Shown one piece after another: positions 1-9,636 of a stretch of DNA of 64,000 bases (the stretch's first letter is position 1; each line of letters starts with the position of its first letter). The stretch is from Spirosoma profusum. Lineage in GTDB: Bacteria > Bacteroidota > Bacteroidia > Cytophagales > Spirosomataceae. Where the stretch lies: contig NZ_JACWZY010000026.1 in NCBI RefSeq assembly GCF_014699005.1, positions 1-64,000 of the forward strand. Reading direction: 5' to 3'. The notes beneath the pieces were generated by a model. It was given only the letters and a program-made list of their open reading frames with translations, ran no database searches and was not told the DNA's origin. A program made the position numbers and the translations under genes.

Positions 1-76
1 GCGTCTTAACCGCCATTGGCCGGAACTGACATTATTTCGAAATAATGTCAGTTCCGGCCAATGGCGGTTAAGACGC
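1..76. repeat. Perfect 76-bp palindrome at window edge
   Basis: The two 38-base halves are exact reverse complements with no spacer, centred on TTTCGAAA at 38/39. The palindrome may extend left of the window. It could end transcription of an upstream gene or be a palindromic repeat element; no T-run follows the right arm. Confidence 0.85.
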
Positions 77-152
77 TTGTAAAATTTTTGAAAAATTGTG
101 ACCTAGTTTAACTCTTCCCGTCCAAATGTTAAACATTTGTTACATTTTTAGG

Positions 153-186
153 AAAGTCCGGCCGATTATCTGACCGGACTTTTTTG
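153..186 (+). terminator. Rho-independent-type terminator
   Basis: A 9-bp stem (AAAGTCCGG at 153-161 with CCGGACTTT at 174-182) closes a 12-base loop and runs into a T-tract on the + strand. It suits a + strand transcript entering from the left. It overlaps the last codons of the minus-strand gene that ends at 166. Confidence 0.6.
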
Positions 187-540
187 TTTATAACTATTTT
201 TCAACTTGCCTTTGTTCAAGCGTAACTGGCAAAAAGTTGATTGAAGCAATTCTTCTTTACCCGTGTAATCAATATGCGGCTGGAACGAGTAATTCGTCAA
301 TTCCACTACGTCAATATCATCAACGCGAAAAAGCTGCCACCGACTGGGAGTCCGCGCATCGGCCACAATGTCGCGGCAGTACCCATACACGCTGATGGAT
401 TGTTCTATTCCTTTCTGTGGTCCTATTTGATACGGTTCAATCGTTCGCCACGTACTCCCTAATTTCATCTGAATAACCTGCTGATTGGCAATTGCGGATT
501 CAATGGTTCTTAACAGATTATCTTGCTGTATAAATTTCAT
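166..540 (-). CDS. Small WYL-domain-like protein
   Basis: The product is about 124 residues. The central part (a basic region, 'IEPYQIGP', 'SVYGYCRD', 'QLFRVDDID') follows the strand order of WYL domains, which sense ligands or nucleic acid in bacterial regulators. There is no helix-turn-helix, so this would be a free-standing WYL-like module. The start chosen is the ATG at 540 (MKFIQQ); in-frame ATGs at 549 and 594 are possible. The 3' end lies inside the terminator hairpin at 153-186. The family call rests on pattern resemblance only. Confidence 0.5.
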   Translation of the reverse strand: MKFIQQDNLLRTIESAIANQQVIQMKLGSTWRTIEPYQIGPQKGIEQSISVYGYCRDIVADARTPSRWQLFRVDDIDVVELTNYSFQPHIDYTGKEELLQSTFCQLRLNKGKLKNSYKQKSPVR

Positions 541-794
541 TGCATACATTTTAAAACTTGTTGAAAGAGGGTAAAAGCCGTGTAAACGGCTCACATAAAG
601 TATGCCAATTGATAGTATTTGTATAATAAGTGAGATATATTTACTGATTTGACTACTAGTTTGTATAGTACATCAATAATAGTAACCACAAATAAGAAAC
701 TACGGCTACTACAGAGTCTTGTTACAATAAGTATACCTTATTGAGCAAAGCAGTATAAAAATTTGTCTGGTAACAATGAGTATAGGACTTTCGC

Positions 795-1815
795 TTAGAG
801 GGTGATTGCTTGAATTCGGGGCTTGGCTAACGCTCCCCTCAAGTAGTCAGAGAACAACCCCGTCCGCAATTGATAGATGGTTTGGCCTACTTGTCGGGCC
901 TTCACTTGTAAAGCAACTCAGGCCTGATAACAACACGCCAAGTGATTACGCTGCGAACGAGCCTTGCGGCATTGACACCGTTCCGAGCCAGTTAACTGCT
1001 TGAAGCTCCGATGGAACGTCTCGATCTGCCAGCGGGTGTCGTTAGCTAATTCAGCGACAAACCGATTTACAGATGCGTCTAGGTCATTGCGGGGCCGCCC
1101 GAGCGGTGATGACCCAGTCAATGTCGCCGTTTGGGGCAACCAGCTTGAACAACTTTACCTGGAAAGGAACCTCTTTCAGCTTGACTATTAGCCCTGTCGT
1201 CAGGGTTTGTTCAGTGAAAAATAAGGTGTCTAAGTGCTGATAACCCCTATCTCGATGCAGACTCACCAGCCGGTTGCTCTTCAGTGTGGTGAAGAGAGCC
1301 CAACCGGAACGATGAATCAGTTTGAGATGATCAACTGATGCCTACCAAGAGTCGAATAAAATCCGTCTGGCTTTAAGCTGTTTATGGGTGCTGAGCCGCT
1401 TAAACATCTCCTGGAAATGATCGTTCTTGGTCTTGCCATCCGTTTCGGGATGGAAGATGCGGTAGTCAATAGGCCAATGAGGTTCGTCGTTACCCGCCGT
1501 GTGGATGAAGTTGACTAAGCCGATGCCTTTAACTGTACCATGCTCATTACCAGAATATTGTTTTTTAACCAAGTCGATAAAATGGGAGTATCGTTTGTCC
1601 TGAACACTATCATCAACCAGCACCGATGCGGTCTCACCATCGTTGATGTAGGGCTGAACAATGGCCCATAAATCAGCAGGTGTGAAACGTTCCGGGCGGA
1701 GGAAATCACTGACCACGTCGTGACTCAGATTGGGTTTATGGTCAGCCATGTTAGTGCAAGTGTAATTGAAAGGCGTACCAAGCAGGTACTCGATATATTC
1801 CTGTTTTGCAATCAT
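795..1815 (-). pseudogene. Broken DDE transposase (IS701/IS4-like)
   Basis: The first 157 codons are intact, with the acidic motif 'VDDSVQDKRYSHF' and a second conserved block 'LFDSW'. The Tyr codon expected next (W-Y-A) is TAG at about 1339. Reading resumes with 'SVDHLKLIHRSGW...TLKSNRLVSL' and 'NGDIDWVIT'. A 16-bp GC-rich insertion at 1089-1104 then shifts the frame; removing it restores VIT-NDLDA. The third block contains 'RWQIETFHRSFKQLTG' and 'KCQCRK'-like residues. A further in-frame TGA replaces an expected Trp at about 916. The natural stop would lie in the inverted repeat. The gene is inactive. Confidence 0.8.
1089..1104 (-). repeat. 16-bp GC-rich insertion in transposase
   Basis: On the minus strand the insert reads GCTCGGGCGGCCCCGC. 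Deleting exactly these 16 bases restores the transposase reading frame. It matches 14 of 16 bases of the insert at 26588-26603, found in an unrelated transposase. Confidence 0.65.
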
Positions 1816-1898
1816 AGAGCTAAACTCTCAAATTTGGCCCTTAAGCGAAAGTCCTAGAATATTACTTTATTATTGTGATTTATCCCTAATTATTCCCT

Positions 1899-2058
1899 CT
1901 AATGCTCTTTGTATGCCTCAACATCGATAGAGTACTGGTTGCCGTACAAGATCTGGTTTAGCTCGCCCCCACATCTACCCCCAATGAGCTTTAACCGGGT
2001 TACCCGCCCCTCTTTTTGAACATTGAAACTGTCGACAATTTGGACAGTTAGTCGGCAT
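1899..2058 (-). pseudogene. Possible remnant of a short coding region
   Basis: From an ATG at 2058 one frame gives 'MPTNCPNCRQ', a zinc-ribbon-like CxxC start. A second frame continues as 'KEGRVTRLKLIGGRC' and 'LYGNQYSIDVEAYKEH' before a stop at 1899. This looks like a frameshifted fragment, perhaps from another transposase, but no family was recognised. The rest of 1857-2194 shows nothing convincing. Confidence 0.25.
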
Positions 2059-2194
2059 GGTGATTAAGTAGGCGATTAGGGTATATCTCTCTTGAACAGG
2101 TTGACAGTTTATGATTTGGCAGTTTAGAAGATAAACTGTAATCGGATCGCCGGTGTGATGGAAGCTGAGTGTTCCTTTAAGCAGAACACTAAAA

Positions 2195-2554
2195 TCAACA
2201 AATCAGGTCATTCAGGCAATCAAACCACATAAAGTGCGTAAGAGTCGAATTATAGAATTCTTTAACCACCGAATTGGCCTCATTATAAGTCAGCATGAGA
2301 ACCAGCATCATGTGTGTTCGCTCATTACTGCGTAACGTCATCAGTAATTCATTTCCGGCCTCTTTATCAGGCAATCCAACATCTAGCAGAATCAGTTTAG
2401 GTAGCTCATTATCGTGGTTGGTGAAATAGCCTTTTGCTTCCTGAACGGTAGTGATTTGCTTGAAACTGGCCTCTGGGAAGGCTAACCTTGCGGCTCGCTC
2501 AACAATAGCCAGTAGATTAAGATCGTCATCAATAAGGATAATCAAAAACATCAA
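2195..2554 (-). CDS. Single-domain response regulator (CheY-like)
   Basis: A receiver domain of 119 residues with no output domain. The acidic pocket is at D9-D11 ('LIDDDL'), the predicted phospho-acceptor is D58 ('LLLDVG'), and the switch Thr is T89. The conserved Lys near the end of beta-5 is not evident ('THFMWF'), and the C-terminus is short for a receiver, so it may be atypical or slightly truncated. The next gene, 54 bases upstream, is another receiver on the same strand, and the two are probably co-transcribed. No histidine kinase lies in the window. Confidence 0.75.
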   Translation of the reverse strand: MMFLIILIDDDLNLLAIVERAARLAFPEASFKQITTVQEAKGYFTNHDNELPKLILLDVGLPDKEAGNELLMTLRSNERTHMMLVLMLTYNEANSVVKEFYNSTLTHFMWFDCLNDLIC

Positions 2555-2608
2555 ACTGCCTTTTTAATGCTGTATTTATTTTCGTGTAGAATAGACTGAT
2601 TAAGGCAA

Positions 2609-3043
2609 TCAATCTTCTGACTTTCTGGGAAGTCTGCTGGTTTCATACCAGAACCGTTTCAGAATAGCTACATAGTTGCGCCACCCCTCCATATCCTCGG
2701 GCTTTTGGGTATAGGCCACCGCTCCAGCCTTATAAGAACGTTGGACATTCGAGTCAGAAACTGAGCTGCTGAACATCACAATTGGTACGTGTTTTTTAGT
2801 GATCGAACTAATTTTGGGAATCAATTCAATGCCATCAACCGATTGATGCAGGTCGATATCTAGCAAAATCAATTGTGGTTGTTGACGTGACTCATCAGCC
2901 AACAACTCAAGAGTTTCCTGTGGCGATTCAACGCTAACAAATTGAGCTTCGGGGAAAAGTTGCTGACCAACTCGACTTAGAATATCAATAACTGGTGGTT
3001 CATCATCGACTAGTAAGATCAAAATAGGTTTATCAGATTGCAT
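2609..3043 (-). CDS. Single-domain response regulator (CheY/Rcp1-like)
   Basis: A 144-residue receiver domain with all the usual residues: D13/D14 pocket ('LLVDDE'), phospho-acceptor D62 ('LLDIDL'), Ser switch in 'FSSSVS', and Lys in 'YTQKPED'. A short C-terminal helix rich in aromatic and basic residues follows. It lacks a DNA-binding domain, so it probably works by protein contact or as a phosphate relay. It pairs with the divergent receiver downstream at 2195-2554, which it resembles in its first helix ('LFPEA' versus 'AFPEA'), suggesting an old duplication. Confidence 0.85.
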   Translation of the reverse strand: MQSDKPILILLVDDEPPVIDILSRVGQQLFPEAQFVSVESPQETLELLADESRQQPQLILLDIDLHQSVDGIELIPKISSITKKHVPIVMFSSSVSDSNVQRSYKAGAVAYTQKPEDMEGWRNYVAILKRFWYETSRLPRKSED

Positions 3044-3199
3044 ATAGGGATGTAGCTAAAAGTCGGCGTAGCGATGACCTATTTTCTAATCGGAGAACAA
3101 GGCGCTATATATACTCCGTGTTGATAATTTTAGTTTCAGGGAGGCTAACTTTTGCTAACTCAGTTGCACTATTTACCCGTTAACACTAGTTATAATATA

Positions 3200-3263
3200 T
3201 CAATACGCTCCTATGTAAGACGAAGGAGCATTCATGTGTCTGTTTCATTATTAGGGCGTTTTA
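3200..3263 (+). repeat. Dispersed 70-bp repeat, copy A (degenerate)
   Basis: The 3' two thirds match the family (GCTCC, AAGACGAAG, ATTCATGTGTCTG, then AGGGCGTTTT); the 5' GTCTCACAAAA part is eroded. It is in the same orientation as the other copies and is the leftmost one in the window. Otherwise 3044-3352 shows nothing. Confidence 0.6.
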
Positions 3264-3352
3264 GAAGCCTGAGAATCGGCGTGTAGTTAGGGATGGGTTT
3301 ATTCCCATGCCATTACCCAAAACTAGAGTTCATAACATGCGAGGCAACTCCT

Positions 3353-6300
3353 CTAATTTCCACCCAACCGCAACTGACTGGTAGCTCCCAACAACAAACG
3401 ACCGCCATGCGAATAAATTACCCGTAAAGCTGAGCCTTGATAACTAGCTGGCAAACTCACCGCATGATGTAGCGTCACTACGTCCGTGCTGACCGGTATA
3501 CGACCGCACGACCACACACTGGTATCTGTCCAGTTGCCACTTTTAAGTGTAAACGTATTGTTATTGACCGTTACGTTGAAGGCCACAGTAGTCATACTAG
3601 TACAGGAACCGCTGACGGCGATCTGATAACTCCCAGCATTACCAGGCTGTAGATTGCTCAGCAATGGACTGCTCTGAACTGAGCCTACGGGTGTTCCATG
3701 TCGGTAAAACTGATAACTAAAGGGACCAGTACCACTCACACTCAAAGGAATTGTTACGTTACTGCCCGCACAACTGGTGATCGAAGTGGGCTGCTGAACA
3801 ATAGCCACTGGTGAACCAGGTGCAGACTGAAACTCAATGGCACCCACATCGACTCGTCCACCGATGATACGTGCATTACCCGCCAGATCGACGGCTGGTA
3901 GAGCTGATACAGAGTATGGCCCAATGGACGTAGTGGAGCTAGTCGGGTCACCGGTGTTGATAGCTGGTGAACACGCATATAAAGCTACACTACTGGTACT
4001 GATAAAAGGGGACGTAGCAGTAGTTAGGTTGTTAGTGCCACTATAGCCATTTATATCGGTTTCGAATAGACAGTAGCGAGCCGTTAGTATAACATTGCTG
4101 TTAGCGATAGCAGAGCCGGGGCTGCCGTTGCCAAACAGCACACAATTGGCCAATTGGGGCGAGTTAGCCCCCTGAGTGCTCACACTAAAAATGGCATTAC
4201 CTGTATTATTGCCCGAGGTATTTCCAATCAACGAGCAGTTGATAAGTGTAGGTGTAGCTGTGCCTGGCAGACCAAAGTTGCAAAGTGCCCCGCCTGCCTG
4301 CGTAGATGAGTTATAAACTAGCGCACAATTAATAAGCAGGGGACTGGCACTACCTCCAGACAGCCCTTCATTGAAAATTGCTCCCCCCAGGGTAGCCTGA
4401 TTGGATACAAAAAGGCAGTTACTAACGGTAGGACTAACTGAACCATTATATATGCCTCCACCTGTTGAATGGGGTGACGTAGCATTATTGGCATTCCCAT
4501 TGGTGATAACTACTCCGTCGAGTCGGGAACTACTGTTTGAACTTATATTATAGAAGACGTGAAAGCTATTATCCGTCGCATTATTAGCTACCCCAATATC
4601 ACCCGAGAGTGTGGTGGAAGATGGATAACTGAGTTGCCGCTGGGTCAGGTTGGCTTCATTACCGGAAAAGCCACCATAAAGTTGTACGCCCGGGGGCAGG
4701 CTGAAGCTAATAGCACGGTCCGTGCCAGTAGTCGGTTTATAAAGCCCGGAAGCTACCAATATAGTCGTACTGGGGCACGCAGAAGCCAGCGCTGGTTGAA
4801 GGCTGGTAGCAGATAGGGCATTACTCCAACTGGTACCAGACTGATTACCAGCTCCAGTTTGGGTCACAAAACGGGTGGCGGGCTGGCTGGAGTTAACGAC
4901 AAGGTTATAAGACGTAGAAACCACCGATTGGCTTGTGCAGGCAGCCGTGATACGTACCAAGTAGTTGCCCTGTTGAGCAGTGGTTAGATTAGTCAGATTC
5001 AGGGCCGCCGTCGTGGCCGAAGCGGGACTGGTGAGTGGGGCGTTATCCTTAAACCACTGGTAAGCGGCAACGGTGCCGGTCGTGCTGACTAAAAGGGTGA
5101 GATTACGTCCTTCGCAGAAGGTGCCTCCAGTTGGCGGCTGACGCGTGATGGCTACGGGCATCGGTGTGTTTTGCTGTTCGAATGCGCCCAGATCAATCGT
5201 TCCGTTGCCCATAAAACGCGGATTACCGCTAAGGTCAGTAGACGGGCCTCCAGAAAGAATATTGTAGAGATTATTATTCCCAGCGTCGATGGCGGGAGAA
5301 CATAATTGGAGGGGCAATGTACCCGATGGTGGATTTACCTGAAAAAGAGGATCAACCCGAATGTTGCCATTCGTTCCCGCAAACCCATCCTGATCGATGA
5401 GCGTGTTTCTTAGGCTAGGTATTTCGGTTGAAAAAGTGAGCTGAGTTGGCACATTGCCCCAGAGAATACTGTTTGTAATACCTGTATAAGAAGAATTTGA
5501 TTCCTCAACGAATAATGCATTAGGGGCATTTTTGCTTAACGTACAGTTCATCACTGTCAGACTGGATGTTGTTGACTGATAAACTGCCCCTCCCTGGCTT
5601 GTGGCTTTGTTATTGAGAAGCAGACAGTTCGTTAGATTTACGGAAATTGTAAAATTGCCCTGCACATATAGACCTCCCCCGGTCGTTGCCGTATTCGACT
5701 CGAACACACTGTTTGTTGCCTTTACAATTACCCGGCTCCAGACGGCACCTCCCTTATCACTGGCTTTGTTGTTGTTTAGCGAACAATGCGTCATACTTAG
5801 TATACCCGATACGTCCCCGTAGATGCCTCCGCCCAGAGGAGCCTGATTACTGGTAAGTGTGCAGGACATCAACGATGTTTGACTGCGATCCAGGTATAGG
5901 GCCCCTCCGCCCGCCGTTGCCACGTTATTGCTAAACGTGCAGTTTTCGAGGGTAGGATTAGCCTCTGAAGTAGCGATCGCAGCCCCGTATGGCGCTTGAT
6001 TGTTGACGAAGGAACATCCCGTAATTCGTGGGTTACTTCCTGCTGCATTCAGCATAGCGGCCCCATGCCCGGCTTCCCCCTGGGCGCTAGTTGTCGCGAG
6101 GTTGTTGGAAAACCGACAGTTTGTAATGGTCGGACTGCTGTTTTGCAGGTTCAGCATAGCCGATCCGCCGAGCGCGGATGCATTGTCTTCAAAAAAACAA
6201 TTGCGAACGGTAGGCGAACTGTTGATGTTAGCCATACCTGCTCCCGACTGATTCGATCCGGCATCCAGACTTCGGCCACCCGTTATCACAAAGCCATCCA

Positions 6301-6769
6301 GCACAGCCGTCGAATCCAGGTTCTGATTATACAAAATAGTATAGGTGTTATCCGAAGCATTACCCGGCAGGCCAATGTCACCCGAAAGAATAGCGGTGGG
6401 ACGGGGTGAAGTAGGGTTTGGCCGCTGTGCAAGGGAAGTTTCTGTTCCAACGAAACCTCCATATACGGCCACTTTATTTGTTAGATTAAGGGCGTAGTTG
6501 CGTAAAAGTCCAGTCGTGGGTTTATATGTACCAGCGGCCACCCAAACCATAGCGCCATAACTTGGATTAGCCGCTACAAAGGCGGCTGCGCTGTTGATGG
6601 CCACCTGAAGTTGGGTTCCATCGAAGGCATTACCCCAACTGGTACCGTTTTTAACACCAGCTCCGTTTGGCGTAACGTAGAGAATATAGGCCACTTGTTG
6701 AGCGGTTGCCTGGTGAATAAGTAGAAGAAGTACAGCGCTGAAAAACGTGAATCGTAAACGGTTAGCCAT
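3353..6769 (-). CDS. Large secreted beta-helix/Ig-like surface protein
   Basis: The protein has 1138 residues. A signal peptide is followed by two right-handed beta-helix regions (about 29-535 and 637-950), each opening with a 'YVTxxGAG...GTSW' block, then 'YGGF.G.E' and 'LSGDIG' blocks, and then repeated 'SPT..NC.F..N' turns of the polymorphic-outer-membrane-protein type. Each helix is followed by an Ig-like domain ('TFCEGRNLTLLVS', 'TSCAGSNVTIPLS'). The last 70 or so residues ('SGNWTDTSVWSCGR', 'DVVTLHHAVSLP') form a module also found at the ends of the genes at 45235-46447 and 47221-54090. It is probably an exported adhesin-like or matrix protein. No catalytic residues were recognised. Confidence 0.85.
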   Translation of the reverse strand: MANRLRFTFFSAVLLLLIHQATAQQVAYILYVTPNGAGVKNGTSWGNAFDGTQLQVAINSAAAFVAANPSYGAMVWVAAGTYKPTTGLLRNYALNLTNKVAVYGGFVGTETSLAQRPNPTSPRPTAILSGDIGLPGNASDNTYTILYNQNLDSTAVLDGFVITGGRSLDAGSNQSGAGMANINSSPTVRNCFFEDNASALGGSAMLNLQNSSPTITNCRFSNNLATTSAQGEAGHGAAMLNAAGSNPRITGCSFVNNQAPYGAAIATSEANPTLENCTFSNNVATAGGGALYLDRSQTSLMSCTLTSNQAPLGGGIYGDVSGILSMTHCSLNNNKASDKGGAVWSRVIVKATNSVFESNTATTGGGLYVQGNFTISVNLTNCLLLNNKATSQGGAVYQSTTSSLTVMNCTLSKNAPNALFVEESNSSYTGITNSILWGNVPTQLTFSTEIPSLRNTLIDQDGFAGTNGNIRVDPLFQVNPPSGTLPLQLCSPAIDAGNNNLYNILSGGPSTDLSGNPRFMGNGTIDLGAFEQQNTPMPVAITRQPPTGGTFCEGRNLTLLVSTTGTVAAYQWFKDNAPLTSPASATTAALNLTNLTTAQQGNYLVRITAACTSQSVVSTSYNLVVNSSQPATRFVTQTGAGNQSGTSWSNALSATSLQPALASACPSTTILVASGLYKPTTGTDRAISFSLPPGVQLYGGFSGNEANLTQRQLSYPSSTTLSGDIGVANNATDNSFHVFYNISSNSSSRLDGVVITNGNANNATSPHSTGGGIYNGSVSPTVSNCLFVSNQATLGGAIFNEGLSGGSASPLLINCALVYNSSTQAGGALCNFGLPGTATPTLINCSLIGNTSGNNTGNAIFSVSTQGANSPQLANCVLFGNGSPGSAIANSNVILTARYCLFETDINGYSGTNNLTTATSPFISTSSVALYACSPAINTGDPTSSTTSIGPYSVSALPAVDLAGNARIIGGRVDVGAIEFQSAPGSPVAIVQQPTSITSCAGSNVTIPLSVSGTGPFSYQFYRHGTPVGSVQSSPLLSNLQPGNAGSYQIAVSGSCTSMTTVAFNVTVNNNTFTLKSGNWTDTSVWSCGRIPVSTDVVTLHHAVSLPASYQGSALRVIYSHGGRLLLGATSQLRLGGN

Positions 6770-6968
6770 GGGTTGAGTCGATAACGTAGTATTTGGGTTT
6801 ATATAAAATCTGAATTATTCAGTTTTCAATCCTGCCTTTAAAAGTAGCCAGGGTCGCTTATGGGGCAGCTGAATCACTAGCAGCGGGATGGTCTGTCGTC
6901 GTTTAGTCTACCGCTCGTTCTGAGAGCAGAAAGAACAATAGAACTGGCTGGCAGACTAACCCGCTCTA

Positions 6969-7154
6969 CTACGGAGACAGGCTCCCACTGTTGCCATTAT
7001 CTGAACCACTGATGGTAACGTAGCAGATGGTTTGAACCCGGAGATAGCTTGATAAACAAATCAGTACTAGTAAACAAAAACACCAGAGGCATGCCCGACC
7101 GTTGAAACGAGCATCGGTAGACATACCAAACCAAACGGGTATAGAACGTAGCAT
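6969..7154 (-). pseudogene. Possible N-terminal stub of a surface protein
   Basis: A 61-codon frame encodes a hydrophobic, Cys-rich signal-like segment ('LWCFCLLVLICLSS') followed by 'YVTISGSDNGNSGS', which resembles the 'YVTPNGAG' block starting the beta-helix of the 3353-6769 protein. It stops immediately after. It may be a relic of a related gene or a chance frame. The flanking 6770-6968 shows nothing. Confidence 0.3.
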
Positions 7155-7173
7155 AACTATGAGTTGAGTTTAG

Positions 7174-7347
7174 TTATTGATTTGGCTTGATAAGTTCGTT
7201 TTGTTGCTGCTCCAACTGCCGAATTTTGTAGCCATAGAATAACCAGATACTCATGCACAGCAAGCCAGCAGCCAGTAAGAGGCCAAGTAGTTGCAAAGTC
7301 CACCGACGTAGTGGCGGATTGCTCCAGAAAGAGGATTGAATGGACAT
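7174..7347 (-). CDS. Small single-span membrane protein
   Basis: A 57-residue frame starts at an ATG at 7347. Residues 1-16 are polar with two Arg. Residues 17-39 form one strongly hydrophobic helix ('LQLLGLLLAAGLLCMSIW'). The tail is Gln/Lys-rich and likely helical ('IRQLEQQQNEL'). The composition is typical of a real bacterial micro-membrane protein. It lies just downstream of the TPR/LuxR regulator on the same strand, so it may be co-transcribed. Function unknown. Confidence 0.45.
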   Translation of the reverse strand: MSIQSSFWSNPPLRRWTLQLLGLLLAAGLLCMSIWLFYGYKIRQLEQQQNELIKPNQ

Positions 7348-7537
7348 TGATTCGGGCCGGAGTATTCCGTTACGTCCGACACAACAAAACAGGTGAGCTT
7401 ATCTGCTACGTCCAAACAGGAGCCTTAGACAAGGTATGGACATGGGTATGGACATACTTTGGACATACCCATTAACCTGCTGACTATGAGTAGATTGTTT
7501 TTCAGCAAAAATCAAGAAACGTAGCAGTTATCCTGGC

Positions 7538-9295
7538 CTACAAACGGGCTAGTAACTCCTCAAGGGCCGTGTTGGGGCTTTGGTGTTCCAGCTTCTTGCG
7601 CAGCCGATGGCGGGATTTCCGAATGGCATCTACCGAAACTCCCAGCATATACGCCATTTCTTTGGTTGGTAAACCCAACTTGGTCAGAGCCAGCAGCCGC
7701 AGCTCCGTCGGTGACAGATCGGCCACCTGCTGACGTAGCGTTTCGAAAAAGCGAGGATGAACCTGCTCAAACAGATGCCGAAATTGCAGCCAGTCTTTCT
7801 CGGTCAGAATAACACTGTTACGAAGCGTATCCAGGTGTTGATCGGCCTCCGGTGGGTTCGAACTCGACCGAAGGGCCAGTGCCAGTTCAGCCGAAATCTG
7901 ATCAATTAGCTCGTTTTTATCCTGGAGGCTGTTGATGTATTGTGTGAGTTGATCGGTAGCGTGAGCCAGTTGCTCAGCCTGTCGCTTCTCCTGAAGTCGT
8001 AATTTCTGGCGATTCTGATTGAGCGCATACACGCCCAGAATGGTCAATAGTAATAGGGCTCCTATGCTCAGGTTCCGAATCAACTCCGCCTGCTCTTTCT
8101 GAGCTTTTACATGTTGGAGCGTCGCCAGATAACGCTGAGCATTCAGGCGACTTTCGTTGGCTGTCAGCCGTTTACTGTCAAAGATCGTCCGAAGGCTATC
8201 GGTCAGGCGGGTTGTCGAGTCGGTCCAAAACAGTGCCTGCTGCAGGTTGCCGGTTTTGCGGGCATAGAGGGCCTGAACTTCGCTGTAATTGACGTAGTAT
8301 TCATTACGAACAAGCTGGCCGGCCATCAGTCGGCGGGAGCGGGAGATGTAATCATGGGCCTTCCTGGTACTATCGAGGCTCAGGAGCGCTTTAGCAATGA
8401 AAAGACACGTAATGGCGCAGTTTTCCGGCACGATTGATTCGCCAAAGGCCAAATCCTGGTATAGGTACGGTAAAGCCTGGCGGGTTCTCCCCTGTAGACG
8501 TAACGTATTGCCAATATTGCCCGTTACCACGCTTAGATACGCGCTGTCCTGATTCAATCGGGCCTGGTTCAGCGCTTTGCGAAAAGTGATCAGCGCTTTA
8601 TCGTATGCTTTTAATTCCTGATAAGCAACACCCAACGTGTTTAAGGCGGCAGTACGCAACCGCATCGGCAAGCGGGGCTGATAGCGTTCGGCAAGTGACA
8701 AATACCGAATGGCCGTCGGATAATCACCAAATCGATAATAAATGGTGCCAATTCCATAGAGGTGTTCGAACCCCTGAGGATCCTTGTCATAGCCAATCTG
8801 TTCGAAGCGTTGCATGGCACGTAGCATGTACCGAAACCCCTCGTCAAGTTGAAGGTGATCAATTAAAAACGAACCATATATATGCCAGTAACCAGCCGTA
8901 GTGATGGGTAACGGACAATTTTCCAGCGATCGGCGATACGTTTCCAGAATGTGAATACCGCTGGCTAACTCTGCTTTGTTCTTCCGATCAACATGAAAGG
9001 ATAGTTGAAACCGAAGCCTGACGATGTGAGCATACCAATACAGGGGCTGATCGGACTCGTTTTTAGCTAAGGCTATGATACTGTCGATGGAATTAGTCGT
9101 ACCCAGCGAATCGGACAAGTTAAATATAGGCCGGGCAATAAGGTTGACAATGCGCTGGTCGGACGGTAGTGTAAACAACTCCTTCACCCGAATCTGAGCC
9201 TGCACATCGGAAACCCACAACCAGCCGATCAGAATAATGCTGACCGACCAGAAGCACCGGTTAGCAGGCAGCCGCCCGTGATCACTGATTTTCAT
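7538..9295 (-). CDS. Membrane-anchored TPR protein with LuxR-type HTH
   Basis: About 585 residues from the ATG at 9295; an in-frame ATG at 9316 would add seven. An N-terminal hydrophobic segment ends in 'VQAQ', suggesting export of the sensor part. Tetratricopeptide repeats follow (about 150-360, for example 'ALNTLGVAYQELKAYDKALITFRKAL'-type turns). A transmembrane helix sits near 420-440 ('LSIGALLLLTILGVYAL'), then a coiled coil. The C-terminus carries a LuxR/GerE helix-turn-helix ('LSPTELRLLALTKLGL...KEMAYMLGVS...AIRKSRHRLRKKL'). This is the common Bacteroidota design in which an extracytoplasmic TPR part controls a cytoplasmic DNA-binding end. The target is unknown; adjacent surface genes are candidates. 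Confidence 0.8.
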   Translation of the reverse strand: MKISDHGRLPANRCFWSVSIILIGWLWVSDVQAQIRVKELFTLPSDQRIVNLIARPIFNLSDSLGTTNSIDSIIALAKNESDQPLYWYAHIVRLRFQLSFHVDRKNKAELASGIHILETYRRSLENCPLPITTAGYWHIYGSFLIDHLQLDEGFRYMLRAMQRFEQIGYDKDPQGFEHLYGIGTIYYRFGDYPTAIRYLSLAERYQPRLPMRLRTAALNTLGVAYQELKAYDKALITFRKALNQARLNQDSAYLSVVTGNIGNTLRLQGRTRQALPYLYQDLAFGESIVPENCAITCLFIAKALLSLDSTRKAHDYISRSRRLMAGQLVRNEYYVNYSEVQALYARKTGNLQQALFWTDSTTRLTDSLRTIFDSKRLTANESRLNAQRYLATLQHVKAQKEQAELIRNLSIGALLLLTILGVYALNQNRQKLRLQEKRQAEQLAHATDQLTQYINSLQDKNELIDQISAELALALRSSSNPPEADQHLDTLRNSVILTEKDWLQFRHLFEQVHPRFFETLRQQVADLSPTELRLLALTKLGLPTKEMAYMLGVSVDAIRKSRHRLRKKLEHQSPNTALEELLARL

Positions 9296-9563
9296 AAACC
9301 AAGAAGTGAGCAGCATACCAATTTATTAAACCAACTACAATAGAGTTAAGAACCAGATTTAACGGCCAATCGCCGAATGATTGCTTACCCTCGAGGCTAA
9401 ATTACGAACTGCTTTTTAGTTAAGATTTACTCAGGTCAGCAAAAAGAGAGTTGATTTATTGAATGGAAATACAGTTATACATTTAAAAAATTATTACTGG
9501 ATAAGTGTAGAGTAAACCTGATCGATTACTTACTCAACATGGTTTTCAATTAGCAGTTAAAGG

Positions 9564-9636
9564 AGTCTCACGAAATGCTCCCTCCTGAGACGACAGAGTA
9601 TTCATGTATCTGCTCCAAAAATGGGACGGTTAAAAG
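9564..9636 (+). repeat. Dispersed 70-bp repeat, copy B
   Basis: The copy begins GTCTCACGAAATGCTCC, has TGAGACGAC in the middle and ATTCATGTATCTG, and ends ATGGGACGGTT. GTCTCA and TGAGAC form an inner inverted repeat. The remainder of 9317-9736 is AT-rich with nothing else seen. Confidence 0.75.

Larger units (their letters stand above)
783..1856 (-). mobile_element. Decayed insertion sequence with inverted ends
   Basis: An element of about 1.07 kb is bounded by inverted repeats: TAGGACTTTCGCTTAGAGGG at the left end (783-802), and the reverse complement of TAGGACTTTCGCTTAAGGG at the right end (1838-1856). It holds one broken DDE transposase gene on the minus strand. No clear target duplication was found. 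The transposase style suggests the IS701/IS4 group (inference). Confidence 0.8.

Noticed and set aside
783..1856. Target-site duplication flanking the first IS
   Set aside because: Flanks GAGTA and GAATA do not match well enough.
5996..6409. 137-codon frame opposite the large surface gene
   Set aside because: Antisense shadow of a repeat-rich gene.
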